From Hygrocybe punicea (lineage: Eukaryota > Basidiomycota > Agaricomycetes > Agaricales > Hygrophoraceae): 64,000 nucleotides of DNA. The DNA is taken from positions 3,348,001 to 3,412,000 of the forward strand of contig OY744461.1 of the NCBI GenBank assembly GCA_963556145.1. Reading direction: 5' to 3'. Position 1 is the stretch's first letter, and each line of letters opens with the position of its first letter. Under the pieces are notes generated by a model that was given only the letters and a program-made list of their open reading frames with translations, did no database searches and was not told where the DNA came from. Shown here piece by piece: positions 44,000 through 54,247 of the stretch. The translations under genes and the position numbers were made by a program.

Positions 44000-46891
44000 A
44001 TGTCAGCCCAAATATATCCTCACCAATTCTATACTCGCATGCATCCAACCGCGCCATCGTCACGCCGCGCACCCTTCACCAACGCCGTCAACCACCAGGT
44101 GCCCCCACCAGCCCCTCCAGAGAAGGCAAAGCATCCACCATCACCACCTTTGCCAAGGCAGAATAGTAAGACCACCCCGCCATCGCCACCTAATGTGATC
44201 AGGGACAAGAGTGGCAAGCTACAGTTCCACCGGGTTGGTTTTCTTGGCGAGGTCAGCACAACAACCTACACGCGCTATCCTCCCCGTAGCCCTACTAACG
44301 GTACACACAGGGGGGTTTTGCCCGTGTATACGAGGTGAAGGACGTGCGCGGCGTCCGCGTCGCTTGCAAAGTCGTCACAAAGGACTCCCTCAAGACCAAA
44401 AAGGCGAAAACAAAGGTGCGCCGCGTGTCAGCTGCAAGGTGACTCCACCAAAGGTCTTACGGCCCTACGGTAGCTCTACGCAGAAATAAAGATCCACCGC
44501 TCACTTGAGCACCCCAACATCGTCACCTTCCAGGAGTGCTTCGAGGATGAGGAGAATGTGTACATGACCCTTGAGCTTTGTGCGAGTGGCTCCCTCATGG
44601 ACATGCTCCGCCGACGTCGTCGCTTCACAGAGGCAGAAGCACGCTTCTTCATGGTGCAGCTCATCGGCGCATGCCACTACATGCACACCCACCAGGTCAT
44701 CCACCGTGACCTCAAACTCGGCAACCTCTTCCTAGACGGCAACATGAACATCAAGGTCGGCGACTTTGGGCTTGCTGCACTCATAGAAAGCCCCGGGGAG
44801 CGTAAGAAGACCATCTGCGGGACTCCGAACTACATTGCACCCGAAGTCCTGTTCGACACAGCGAACGGTCACAGCTTCGAGGTCGACACTTGGTCTATTG
44901 GGGTCATTCTGTACACCCTCGTCGTTGGGCGCCCCCCATTTCAGACCAAGGACGTCAAGACCATTTACCAGTGAGTGCATACGAATGTTAGAGTCCCAAT
45001 GCTGATACCCCCCTTAGACGTATCCGCGATAACCAGTATGAATTTCCTGCGGACAGAAGTGTCTCGGGAGACGCCAGGAATCTCGTCCAACACATCCTCA
45101 CGCCCGATCCGCAGCAACGGCCGACGCTGCACGAGATCGTTGACCACTCCTTCTTCACACAAGGCACCGTTCCCGCATATATACCAACATCTGCGCACGA
45201 CTCTGCGCCGGACTTCCGGCACATCTCGCGAGTGGTGAGCGAGGCCAACCTCAAACGTCTTCGGCGGTACTCGTTGCTCGATGTAGACCAAACTACGCGT
45301 ATCGCTGTGCCGCGTCCCATGGGGCATGTTCCAGGTACCGGAGCGACTACTGGCCTTGCGAAGACCGTCACGTCGACGATCGCGCAGCAGGAGAAGGAAT
45401 TCCAACGTGCGGTCCAGCCTGGGTCCCCGATATCGGCGCTGTTGAGCTCGGCGAGGCAACCGCTGGTGATGAGCACGAATGCCACGAGGGAGTCCCCGCT
45501 GATGAGGAAGTTGCAGGCTGCTGCAAAGGAGTCGCCTGTGCGGGTACGGGGCGGAAGAGGGCTGCAGGATATTGCAGAGGAGGACGAGGGTGTGGTGAGG
45601 GGAAGAGAAAGGGGTGGGGAAGAGGTGAGGAATAAAGAGTTGGAAGCCCAGAAGGCCAGAATCGTGGCGCAGATGGCTCCATCTGGAGACGAGGAAATGG
45701 CGGCGCGTGTGAGAGTGAGGGAGAGGGAACAGGACCAGGAGAATATGCCACCTGCCAGGAAGGAAGGTAAGGGGAAGGAGCGGGAAAGAGTGCGGGATGT
45801 TCAGATGCAGGAATTGGAACCCAGTACGTTGTCTGGTTCTTGCGATATCCAAATTTTAAATAAACATACACGCTGTCGTCCAGATCCTTCTTCCGGCCCT
45901 GTAATCAGACTAAATGGTTTCGACGCTGCTGCACACGTTCTTTCACTCGCATTCGATGCCAAAGCTGTTGGGAAAGTGTTCCGCGACCCTCGCGAAGACG
46001 CACACCTCCCTATCCCCACGGAGCGGGTGTTCATTGTTTCTTGGGTTGATTACTGCAACAAGTATGGGATGGGTTACGCCTTGACGGATGGGTCTGTTGG
46101 TGTGCATTTCAATGATAGCACAAGCCTCATATTGAGCGCGGACAAACAGTGAGTGGATGCCACTCTAAAACGACAGTCTCGTTGACCGAATTATGTTAGA
46201 CATTTTGACTACATCACTGCCCGCCGTCAAGGTGCAGTGTACGTTCGGAAATCACACACAGTATCGCTCTATCCCGATGATCTGAAGACCAAGGTATACT
46301 TGTTGAAGCACTTTGAGCGATACATCATGGACAGACTGTATGGAGAGTACGAGTACACGTTCGAGGACGTCGACCGCTCAAGAGGAATGGAATGGGTGCA
46401 GAAGTACCTGAGGATGAAGCACGTTATCGTGTTCAAGATGAGTCATGATGTTTTACAGGTATGAACCTGTTACCACCCATGGTGTCGAAGAAAATTACTG
46501 ATGGTATCTGGGTGCTTCGTAGTTCAACTTTTACGACCACTCAAAGGTGATCTTGTCTTCCAACGGCCTATTAGTGACACACATCGACAAGAATTACAAG
46601 TTGACGCGGTGGACGCTGAGTGCCGTGATGGCGAAGGCGTTGCAACTAGCTGCGAATCCGATCGCGGCGGCGGAGATGGAGCCTGATCAGCTCAAGTTCC
46701 AACATCGGTTGGTGGACAAGCTGAAGTATTGCAAGGAGGTGCTGGTGAACATCAGGGCTGCCAGTGCCGAGGGCGGGATTCCAAGTGAGGAGGGTGTTTT
46801 AGCGGACGAGGGTGCGGAAATGGGCATGGGCATGGGTATGGTTGGCAGTATCGGGATTAGCGCGAAGGCGTCCAAGATGTCGCTGCGGTAG
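44000..46891 (+). CDS. Polo-like kinase (Cdc5/Plo1/PLK1)
   Basis: Seven exons fit: 44000-44251, 44311-44415, 44474-44970, 45018-45823, 45884-46148, 46200-46458 and 46523-46891, about 850 residues. Kinase domain: the Gly loop [14 protein letters not shown] is split by the first intron, VACKVV supplies the Lys, [11 protein letters not shown] the catalytic loop, VGDFGLAA the metal site, and [17 protein letters not shown] the activation loop with its Thr. After a long basic/acidic linker come two polo boxes: [20 protein letters not shown] with [14 protein letters not shown], and [11 protein letters not shown] leading to [20 protein letters not shown]. Role: mitotic entry, spindle and cytokinesis control through phosphopeptide docking. 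The intron 45824-45883 is 60 nt with no stop, so retention would simply insert 20 residues. Confidence 0.94.
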
Positions 46892-47310
46892 CGAGCACTA
46901 TAAAAGTTGACGATGTTAGGTCGTTGCACGCGTGGACTGGTGCAGGGCTCTCTTGGCAGGAGAACCCATGTGTTGTTATCGATGCACTATAACGTACACG
47001 AGGCTCGGATAATGATCGAATCGGAGGCTTTCGGGAGTATATCGAGACTAAATCATGTGATCAATTGTTGTGGCTCGCAATCTCCCGCTATGTCGAGAAC
47101 TCAGGAAGTATCTCGCATCGAATCTTCACTTGCTCGCATCCACAGGGTGGCTCGGGTTGTTCCGACATCAGTTTTTCTCCTTCGTCGTTTCGTATCGTTT
47201 CTCCGAGATAAGCTCGTGGATTCGAGGCACACGATCATGCTGCTAAGGCGCCACCCATAAGTGCATAAGTACGCAGAGGGCATCACCAACATTTTACTCC
47301 AACGCAGAAC
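46892..47310. other. Intergenic stretch between kinase and urea-transporter genes
   Basis: 419 bases holding the kinase 3' UTR and the promoter of the next gene. Short frames only; no GATA-factor site cluster that I would call convincing. Confidence 0.35.
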
Positions 47311-50300
47311 ATGACTACCGCCAAGGTCAGCCCTGTTCTCCCCGCCGGTGCTGGATACGGTGTCGGTGAGTCGTGGCGTCTCCTGCTCTCTAACTCGTAT
47401 ATTCATCCTATCGTGTTGCCTACAGTGGTCGGTACGCATAATACTTGTCACCTTCTTGGTAGATTTGATCTCCTTACAAACAACTGTTTCAGGCATTGGT
47501 TTGTTCTTCAGTGCCTTCATGATATGCCTGACCGCAATTCAACAACGTTACACCGCTTTCTCTCCGAAGAACTCGGAGGAGTTCAGCACCGCGTCCCGGT
47601 GCGTCAAGCCAGGTCTCATTGCCTCTGGTATCGTCTCTGCGTGGACATGGGCCGCGACCTTGGTGAATTCCTTGCACTCCTCCCCATGCACGTTTTTGTC
47701 GGCTAAAGCTAAATCCTGCTACAGCTGCAATCCAGCGCCGTGGCGTATAAGTACGGCATCTCCGGACCATGGTGGTACGCATCAGGTGCAACCATCCAGG
47801 TCCTTCTCTTTGCCATGGTGGGCATCCCGTTACCCCTTGAATTAACGGTCAAAATACATACTCAAGCTTCTCCTCACAGCTCGCGGCCAAATTGAAGCTT
47901 AATGCGCCATACGCACACACTTGGTTGGAAATTGTTGCCGTTCGGTGGGGCACAGCTGCACATCTCATCTTCATGTTCTTTGGGCAAGTTCTGTCCAACT
48001 TGTGTTAAGAATTCGTTAATGAGGGATGATTTACGGTGCAAATAGTCTTGCTACGAATATCATCGTGTCGTCAATGCTCATTCTCGGTGGGTCCGCCACT
48101 GTTACGGCCCTCACCGGAATGAGCACTATCGCCGTGAGTCACCAGTCTCCGATGTCTTCGGTATTGTCCTCAATCTGTCAGATAGGCTTGTTTCTTGATT
48201 CCTCTTGGCGTGGGTATCTACGTCGTCGTAGGTGGGATGCGTTCAACTCTTCTCTGTGACTAGTGTGTACTCTCCCCCTTTCCACCAACGTACTCAAACT
48301 CTCATCTCGTGCCCCCAGCACGCACACCACAGTCCTCTTCATCATTATCCTTACCTTCGTCTTCACCGTCTATGCGACCAGTCCCAAGATTGGGAGCCCT
48401 GCGCACATGCACCGACTCCTCACGGCGGCGGCGGCGGCAAACCCAGTTTCCGGGAATGCCAAGGGTTCATATGTCACCATGCGCTCGAAGAATGGCCTTA
48501 TATTTGGTGTGATCAACATCATCGGGAACTTTGCCACAGTATTCCAGGACCAGGCATACTGGCAGCGAGCAATTGCAAGCAGGCCGGGAAGCACTGTCAA
48601 GGCTTACTTGCTGGGCGGGTTAGCATGGTACGATTAGAATCAGTTGATAGTTTTTTTTGGAATGTGGCACTCATGGCGGTTCTCAGGTTTGCGATTCCAT
48701 TTACGCTTGCTACGACATTGGGTCTTGCAGCTGTTGCTTTGCGAGGCGATCCGGCAATGCGTACGCTTTCCGCAGCGGACGTTTCGGCTGGTTTGCCAGC
48801 CGCTGCGGCTGCAAGTGCATTGTTGGGGAAAGGTGGCGCGGCTGCATTGCTGATATTACTCTTTTTGGCCGTAACAAGTGCGACTAGTGCTGAGCTCATC
48901 GCGGTGTCGAGCATCCTGACATATGATGTATATAAGGTGCGTTCCTTCTCCGTCTTAACGCATGTCTCCTGCTGATCCTACTATATTTGGCAGAAGTACT
49001 TGAATCCCAACGCGAACGAGGATCAGATTCTGCGGATGGGACATGCAATGGTGAGATTATGCGAAGGCTTTTTTAGCCGCTCTGACACTGATTCTGTGTT
49101 CAGGTTGCATTCTTCGCAGGTTGCATGGCACTAGCGGGACTGATCTTCTATTTCATCGGAGTGTCGATGGGATGGTTATATGTGCGTCAGAGCCTCACCA
49201 TCCGTTCGCTGGCTTATTCTCACCGAATGACACCCGCAGACATTCATGGGTGTCATATTGGGATCTGCAGTCGTCCCTATCGCACTATGTATCACCTGGG
49301 GCAAGGCGAATAAGTGGGGTTGTATCGGTGGCTCCGTTGCAGGGTTCGGTGCGGGGATTATCGCGTGGCTGGTCACCACCAGCACCTTGAACAAAGGCAA
49401 GATCAACGTCACGGTGGGTGTTACTTCCTCTTATGCTTTGAAGATATTTATTTGATGGATGTGTCTGCTTCTTCAGACTAGCGGCGGTGAGTGGTTCTTG
49501 CATTCTAGCAGATTACAGCTGCTGACTTACATGTTGGGTCGTAGGGGACTACGAGATGCTCGCTGGGAACCTGGCGTCGATCGGTGTAGGAGGCATTATC
49601 GCATACGTCTCATCCCTTATCGTAAGTCCAACCTTCTTTGTAACGGTTTCCTTTTCATCTGACCATTCATCCGCTTCCAGTGGCCGGATGACTTTGACTT
49701 TGGCACGACTCGCGCGATCAACGAGAAGTTCATGTCACAACGCACAGTTAACCCGCCGGGAAGCACTGGCCACGGAATCGATGCTGACGACGAGAAGGAA
49801 AAGGTTGATGACACAAAAGTGAAGGAGGTGTCCGTCTCGGACGCCGACAACCAGCCACTCGAGCCCGACGATGAACTTGACCCTGTGGCACTGAACAAGG
49901 CCTTCAGGTTTGCCGCGTGGGCGTCCGTAGTGCTTGTAAGCCCTTTGACATACAGAGACACACCTCTTTGCTGACCTTTACGACCTCCACGCAGCTCGTC
50001 GTGTTGATCATCTTGGTCCCGATTCCGTTGTTCTTCGCTCAGACGGTATACGGCGTTGGAGGGCTTACGGCATGGGTTGTCGTGGGCATATTGTGGACAT
50101 TTTCGTCTGCAACTGCAGTGGTGCTGTACCCGCTGTGGGAGAGTCGGGTGGCACTTGGGAGAATTTTTACCGGAATTGTCAAGGTGCCCCTTTTTCTTCC
50201 ATTTGCGCTGGCGTAGTAGCCAATGCTGATGTCTTTGGTTGCATTCTGGTTTGTGTGTGCGTCCCAGGATATCTTTGGGAGGGGCGGTGGGAAGTACCAC

Positions 50301-50330
50301 GAACGGGGACAAGAGACTGTGGGCGCTTGA
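47311..50330 (+). CDS. dur3: Urea active transporter (DUR3-like)
   Basis: Seventeen exons fit: 47311-47365, 47426-47431 (6 nt), 47493-47662, 47725-47817, 47880-47983, 48046-48133, 48186-48262, 48319-48627, 48687-48936, 48994-49050, 49104-49181, 49240-49413, 49478-49487 (10 nt), 49545-49621, 49681-49935, 49995-50183 and 50268-50330, about 684 residues. Solute:sodium-symporter family features: [133 protein letters not shown] and [16 protein letters not shown]. About 15 membrane helices are expected. Role: proton- or sodium-coupled urea (and polyamine) uptake at the plasma membrane, usually under nitrogen control. The intron 47984-48045 has a GC donor. Confidence 0.93.
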
Positions 50331-50644
50331 CACGCATGACAGCGCTCGGAGATGATGACCTGGATGTATGTAACTGATTGCTCTCTGTGTTGTGGAGGTT
50401 TTGGAATTTTTGTAGAACTAACGATACATAAATTTGATTTCGTTTTTGGGCATACCATCTTGTCTGGAGCGAACTCTAACAGGCCATCAACGTACGTGTC
50501 AACAACATGCTCAGTTCAGGGACATTTTTTTGATCACTTCTCCATGTGGCAATAATAGAATCGCGGTCGGTACTTTTATAATTATGCATCAATTACACCG
50601 CCTTCAACACATGATTGCGTGGACGTCTTACAATTCCACCGAAC
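50331..50644. other. Intergenic stretch without a supported gene
   Basis: About 0.3 kb between the urea transporter and the next gene; UTR and promoter sequence only as far as I can see. Confidence 0.35.
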
Positions 50645-51777
50645 ATGTCTTTGACGTTCAGCACGCCCGGTGTCGTTGTCGTTGATGACACCAGCCCCAG
50701 CATCGAGTATCAACCCACAGAAGCTTGGGTCATCGGCGGAGTACTGGCGGAATTTAATTCTACAACACACGGGGCCGTTGTGCCGGGAGCCTATGCTACC
50801 TTTTCATTCCGAGGTATGAGACTTCTGTCTTTACAAAACGGAGGTCCCTTTCAAAGCGTTCAATTGTCCAGGAACCGCTCTCGCTGTGTACGGTACCCTG
50901 GAAGCTGATGCAGTTACCGTTTCGACTTATGTTCTCGACAATTCAAGTACGGTCTCCTTCACCGCGCCGGTAGTTCAAGAAGCTGTTCACGGAACACTCT
51001 TTTACCAATCGCCAAATGTATCGGATGGGGACCATAGGCTGGTTGTGACCTTCGTGCAGAACGGTACATTGTGGCTGGATTACTTTTTATATCTACCCGA
51101 TCCAGCCAGCGTCACCTCCGCGGATGCATCAGCGGCCCCGTCAATTATCCCTTCTTTCGGCAGCTCCTTGATTACAACAATACCGACCCCTACGACCGTC
51201 ACACTCGCTTCCCAAACCAGTAGCCCCGTCAATCTTTCCCAAAGCACGAATAAGGCGGCGATAGTCGGGGGATGTCTCGCGGGAGTGGTGGCGTTATTGC
51301 TGGGAGTGATTTTCCTGATACTATACTGGCAGCGCAACCGTCGTCCCCCCAACCAAACTGTTCAAGGTGACAGTCGTATATCTGAACTGTAAATCTACTA
51401 GATCTGACTCTCTTCGGCATATATCTGGTTGTGCAGAAGTGGAACCCTTCCCTGTAACCCAGTCACGATATTTCTACGACAATTCAGCTACCCAGACACC
51501 ACCCAAAGCCGAACGCACGTCTACAACGCGCCCTAGTTTGCCCACCCCCAATCCAATACCTAGTTCTGCCACATACAATCACTCTGCGCTTGCCGAGAGC
51601 AGTAATTATATTGAGCCTTCGATGCCGCTGTCTGCTCCTGGCCCGTCACGAACGCGATTACACCAAGATGGAGGAGTGAGAATTGCGGGAGAGGCACCCG
51701 ATGTTAATGCAAATGAGCCGCGACCACTATCACTCGGAACGACTGTCGATGTACCCCCAACCTATGAACGATACTAA
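50645..51777 (+). CDS. Single-pass membrane protein with Ser/Thr-rich stalk, unknown function
   Basis: Three exons fit: 50645-50813, 50872-51366 and 51437-51777, about 334 residues. The N-terminal ~140 residues look like a beta-sandwich ectodomain (GAYATFSFRGTALAVYGTLE, HGTLFYQSPNVSDGDHRLVV, NGTLWLDYFLYLPD), then a Ser/Thr/Pro-rich stalk, one membrane span (AAIVGGCLAGVVALLLGVIF) with basic stop-transfer residues, and a Pro/Ser-rich cytoplasmic tail ending PPTYERY. The plan is common in agaricomycete surface proteins. No signal peptide is evident at the chosen ATG, so either the span inserts on its own or an upstream exon is missing. I do not recognise a named family. Confidence 0.68.
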
Positions 51778-51982
51778 ACAGCCCAGCACTGGGCCTAATT
51801 ATTTTTACAGACGTCTTGGTAGGTATTCGTAATGTTTATTTCTCTTTCGAAAAATCATGACAGCCTATCCTTTTTTTCGAGAGTCCGTTCTCCAGAATAC
51901 TTCTTTTCTAGTCTTCGAGGTCTCTTCGCAAGTAGTCATCTGTTCACTGACATGTATGAATATTCGTGGAGGCGTAGACTCC

Positions 51983-53267
51983 AGACAGGGCGAGTGTGGC
52001 AGGCTGAATAAACTCGTACCACCGCACAGCCAAATACGTCTATGCCTTTACTGCTAAAAACCTATCCGCCGGCGGAAACTGTCGCTACTGGTCACTAGCA
52101 CGAGCGACTGCTGATTCTAGTTTTCTTGAACCATGCCTTCCTTGATTGTTGGTTATCCCACACCGTCTTTGAAAAGTTGTATGATATTGGTACTGGCACA
52201 CCAATTGTTGCAAGATTGGTGAGATGGTGCACCTGCACCACCAGCGGAAAATGTACTGACATCGGTGTGCCAGCACCACTAGGATCCGTGGCGATCTGGT
52301 TATCCCGGAATAAATCTCATTAATGGTGCTGACGCACCATGCGCGACAAACTGGTTTGTTGGTGTACTTGCACCAGGAAGAGACTTTTGATTGACGTTGG
52401 TGCAGCACGACCACCGGTGAAGTCGCAATCTGGTTCTGCCGCACTGGACGCACTGTCTACACTGATCGCGGTGAGTTGGTGCACAGGCACTATGCGACAA
52501 CATCGAACTGATGTTGGTGTACCAGCACCAGCACCAGCCGTTTTATTGAAGTTGGTGCTCTGGCACCATCGCTATAGATATGGTGAGTTGGTGCACATGC
52601 ACCATCCGAAGCAATTTGATTCATCTTGGTGCACCAGCACCAGCACCGGTCATGTCTTGACCCGGTTCTCCTGCACCGCTTCGGGCTATTTAATTGAACT
52701 TGGTGCTCATGCACCAAGATCATAAAATGGTGAGTTGGTGCCAGCGCACCGTCCGAAAATTTGATTGATATCGGTGTGCCAGCACCACCTACTGGCGAAG
52801 TCTCAAACTGGTTCTCCTGCACCACGTAAGCTATTTATTGAACTCGGTGCATGCGCACCGTTCAAGAAATTCAATTGACCTTGGTGTACCAGCACCACCA
52901 CCAGCGAAGTCTGGACCTGGTTTTCGTGCACCATCCCGGGCTATTTTATTAAACTCAGTGCTGGCACACCATCCATATGGAAATGGTGAGTTGGTGCATG
53001 CGCACCATCTGAAGAATTTTAATTGATCTCGGTGCACCAGTACCGGCGCCGGCCAATTCTCGACTGGTTCTCCTGCACCGTCCCAGGCTATTTGATCGAA
53101 CTTGGTGCTGATGCACCATGTATATGGAAATAGTGAGTTGGTACACACACACCATACGAAGAATTTTAATCAATGTTGGTGCACCAGCACCAGCACCGGC
53201 CAAGTTTGACTTGGTTCTCCTGCACCATCCTAGACTATTTTATCGAATGTGGTGCTGACGCACCATG
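51983..53267 (+). repeat. Left terminal inverted repeat of the KDZ-type element
   Basis: About 1.28 kb, the reverse complement of 62683-63970. The outer ~100 bases are less conserved; the palindrome TCCGCCGGCGGA sits at 52065-52076. Inward, units of about 146 bp recur (starts near 52616, 52761, 52872, 53021 and 53166; one spacing is ~111). Each contains GGTGC..GCACC palindromes and the phrases GGTTCTCCTGCACC and GGTGAGTTGGTGC. Reading frames here are by-products of the repeat. Confidence 0.88.
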
Positions 53268-53433
53268 ACCACTGCCACCACTTAACAAGCCGTGATCCGG
53301 TTACCTTGAATTTGCATCATCCAAGACTTTTCGTTCCATTACTCCTCCTGTTCCAATCATGGTGTGTCACTTTATATTCATTCATTGTTTTTTTTGCCGC
53401 TCAAGTATTCTTTTCAAGCCCTTCGTCAAATCT

Positions 53434-54179
53434 ATGAACAACATCCTTGATGAACTCGTCTTACCCAGCCGTTTATGTGGGCAATGTTCCCAACTTGTTG
53501 CTCACAACAAGCGCCGTGTTTGTGGGCAATGTGAAACTCGCACTTATTGTGTACGTACATCATTTCTTTTCCGTTACAATTACTTAATTCTCTATAGAGT
53601 CACCAGTGTGCGAAGCTGGATTGGAACAATGCTCATTGTGACTTGTGTCTCAGTCGGCGGAATCTGAGCCCAGGAGAAATTCTATCTTGTCAATTTGCCT
53701 ATCGTCACCAGTCTGCCCTTGTCTTCATTGCATTGTACCGCATGGGTGCTGCTTCATTCCCCCTCTCTATCCCTGACCTTGCTGCCACCTTTCGTCAGGC
53801 TGCAGACACGATCTGTGTTGTCTTCTCGATCCACACTGGACCCAATCTCTTACCCAAAAATTGGCGTCATCTTTGTGTCCTCAGAGTCTCAACCATTCCT
53901 ATTAATACCCTCAACATGCTCCGTCCAGGAGCCACAGAGCGGGCTCGTCACCTCATGACTACGCGAGGCCCCTCAACATTTTGTGTGGGAGTGGCTATGG
54001 TTGATGGTGTTGGTAAATACCAGAGCATTGACACTATATGCCACAGTGTTGATCTCAACCCTCATGGAATCTTCCAAACTGCCCGTTATATTAGTGTGTC
54101 TTACCCCAAAAGTAAGGTTCACCAGGCCATGGCAGAGTGGCTCAAGGTCCATGTTTCGCGCTATGTTAACGAGCAATAA
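53434..54179 (+). CDS. MYND zinc-finger passenger protein
   Basis: Two exons, 53434-53550 and 53598-54179 (TAA), give about 232 residues. The N-terminal MYND-type finger is complete across the splice: CGQCSQLVAHNKRRVCGQCE then TRTYCSHQCAKLDWNNAHCD with the final Cys, i.e. the C-x2-C..C-x2-C..YC-x3-C..H-x3-C pattern. The remaining ~170 residues are unrecognised (HQSALVFIALYRMGAASFPL, CVLRVSTIPINTLNMLRPG, GKYQSIDTICHSVDLNPHG). MYND fingers bind proline-rich peptides, so a protein-interaction role is likely. It lies just inside the left terminal repeat and points toward the coiled-coil gene, which ends 69 bases away. Confidence 0.78.
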
Positions 54180-54247
54180 ATTTGTGTTCAAGTGGAAATA
54201 TATGCAGTAATCGACTTGAACAATATATCGCGTATGAAAAAAAAAGA

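Noticed and set aside
52085..53203. Open frames with recurring WCASTEFN-like phrases in both terminal repeats
   Set aside because: They exist in several frames and both strands because the repeat unit lacks stops; no start context or splice logic, and the copies mirror each other.
52616..53267. Regularly spaced palindromic units resembling a CRISPR array
   Set aside because: Units are ~146 bp, inverted copies occur at the other element end, there are no distinct spacers, and the genome is eukaryotic.
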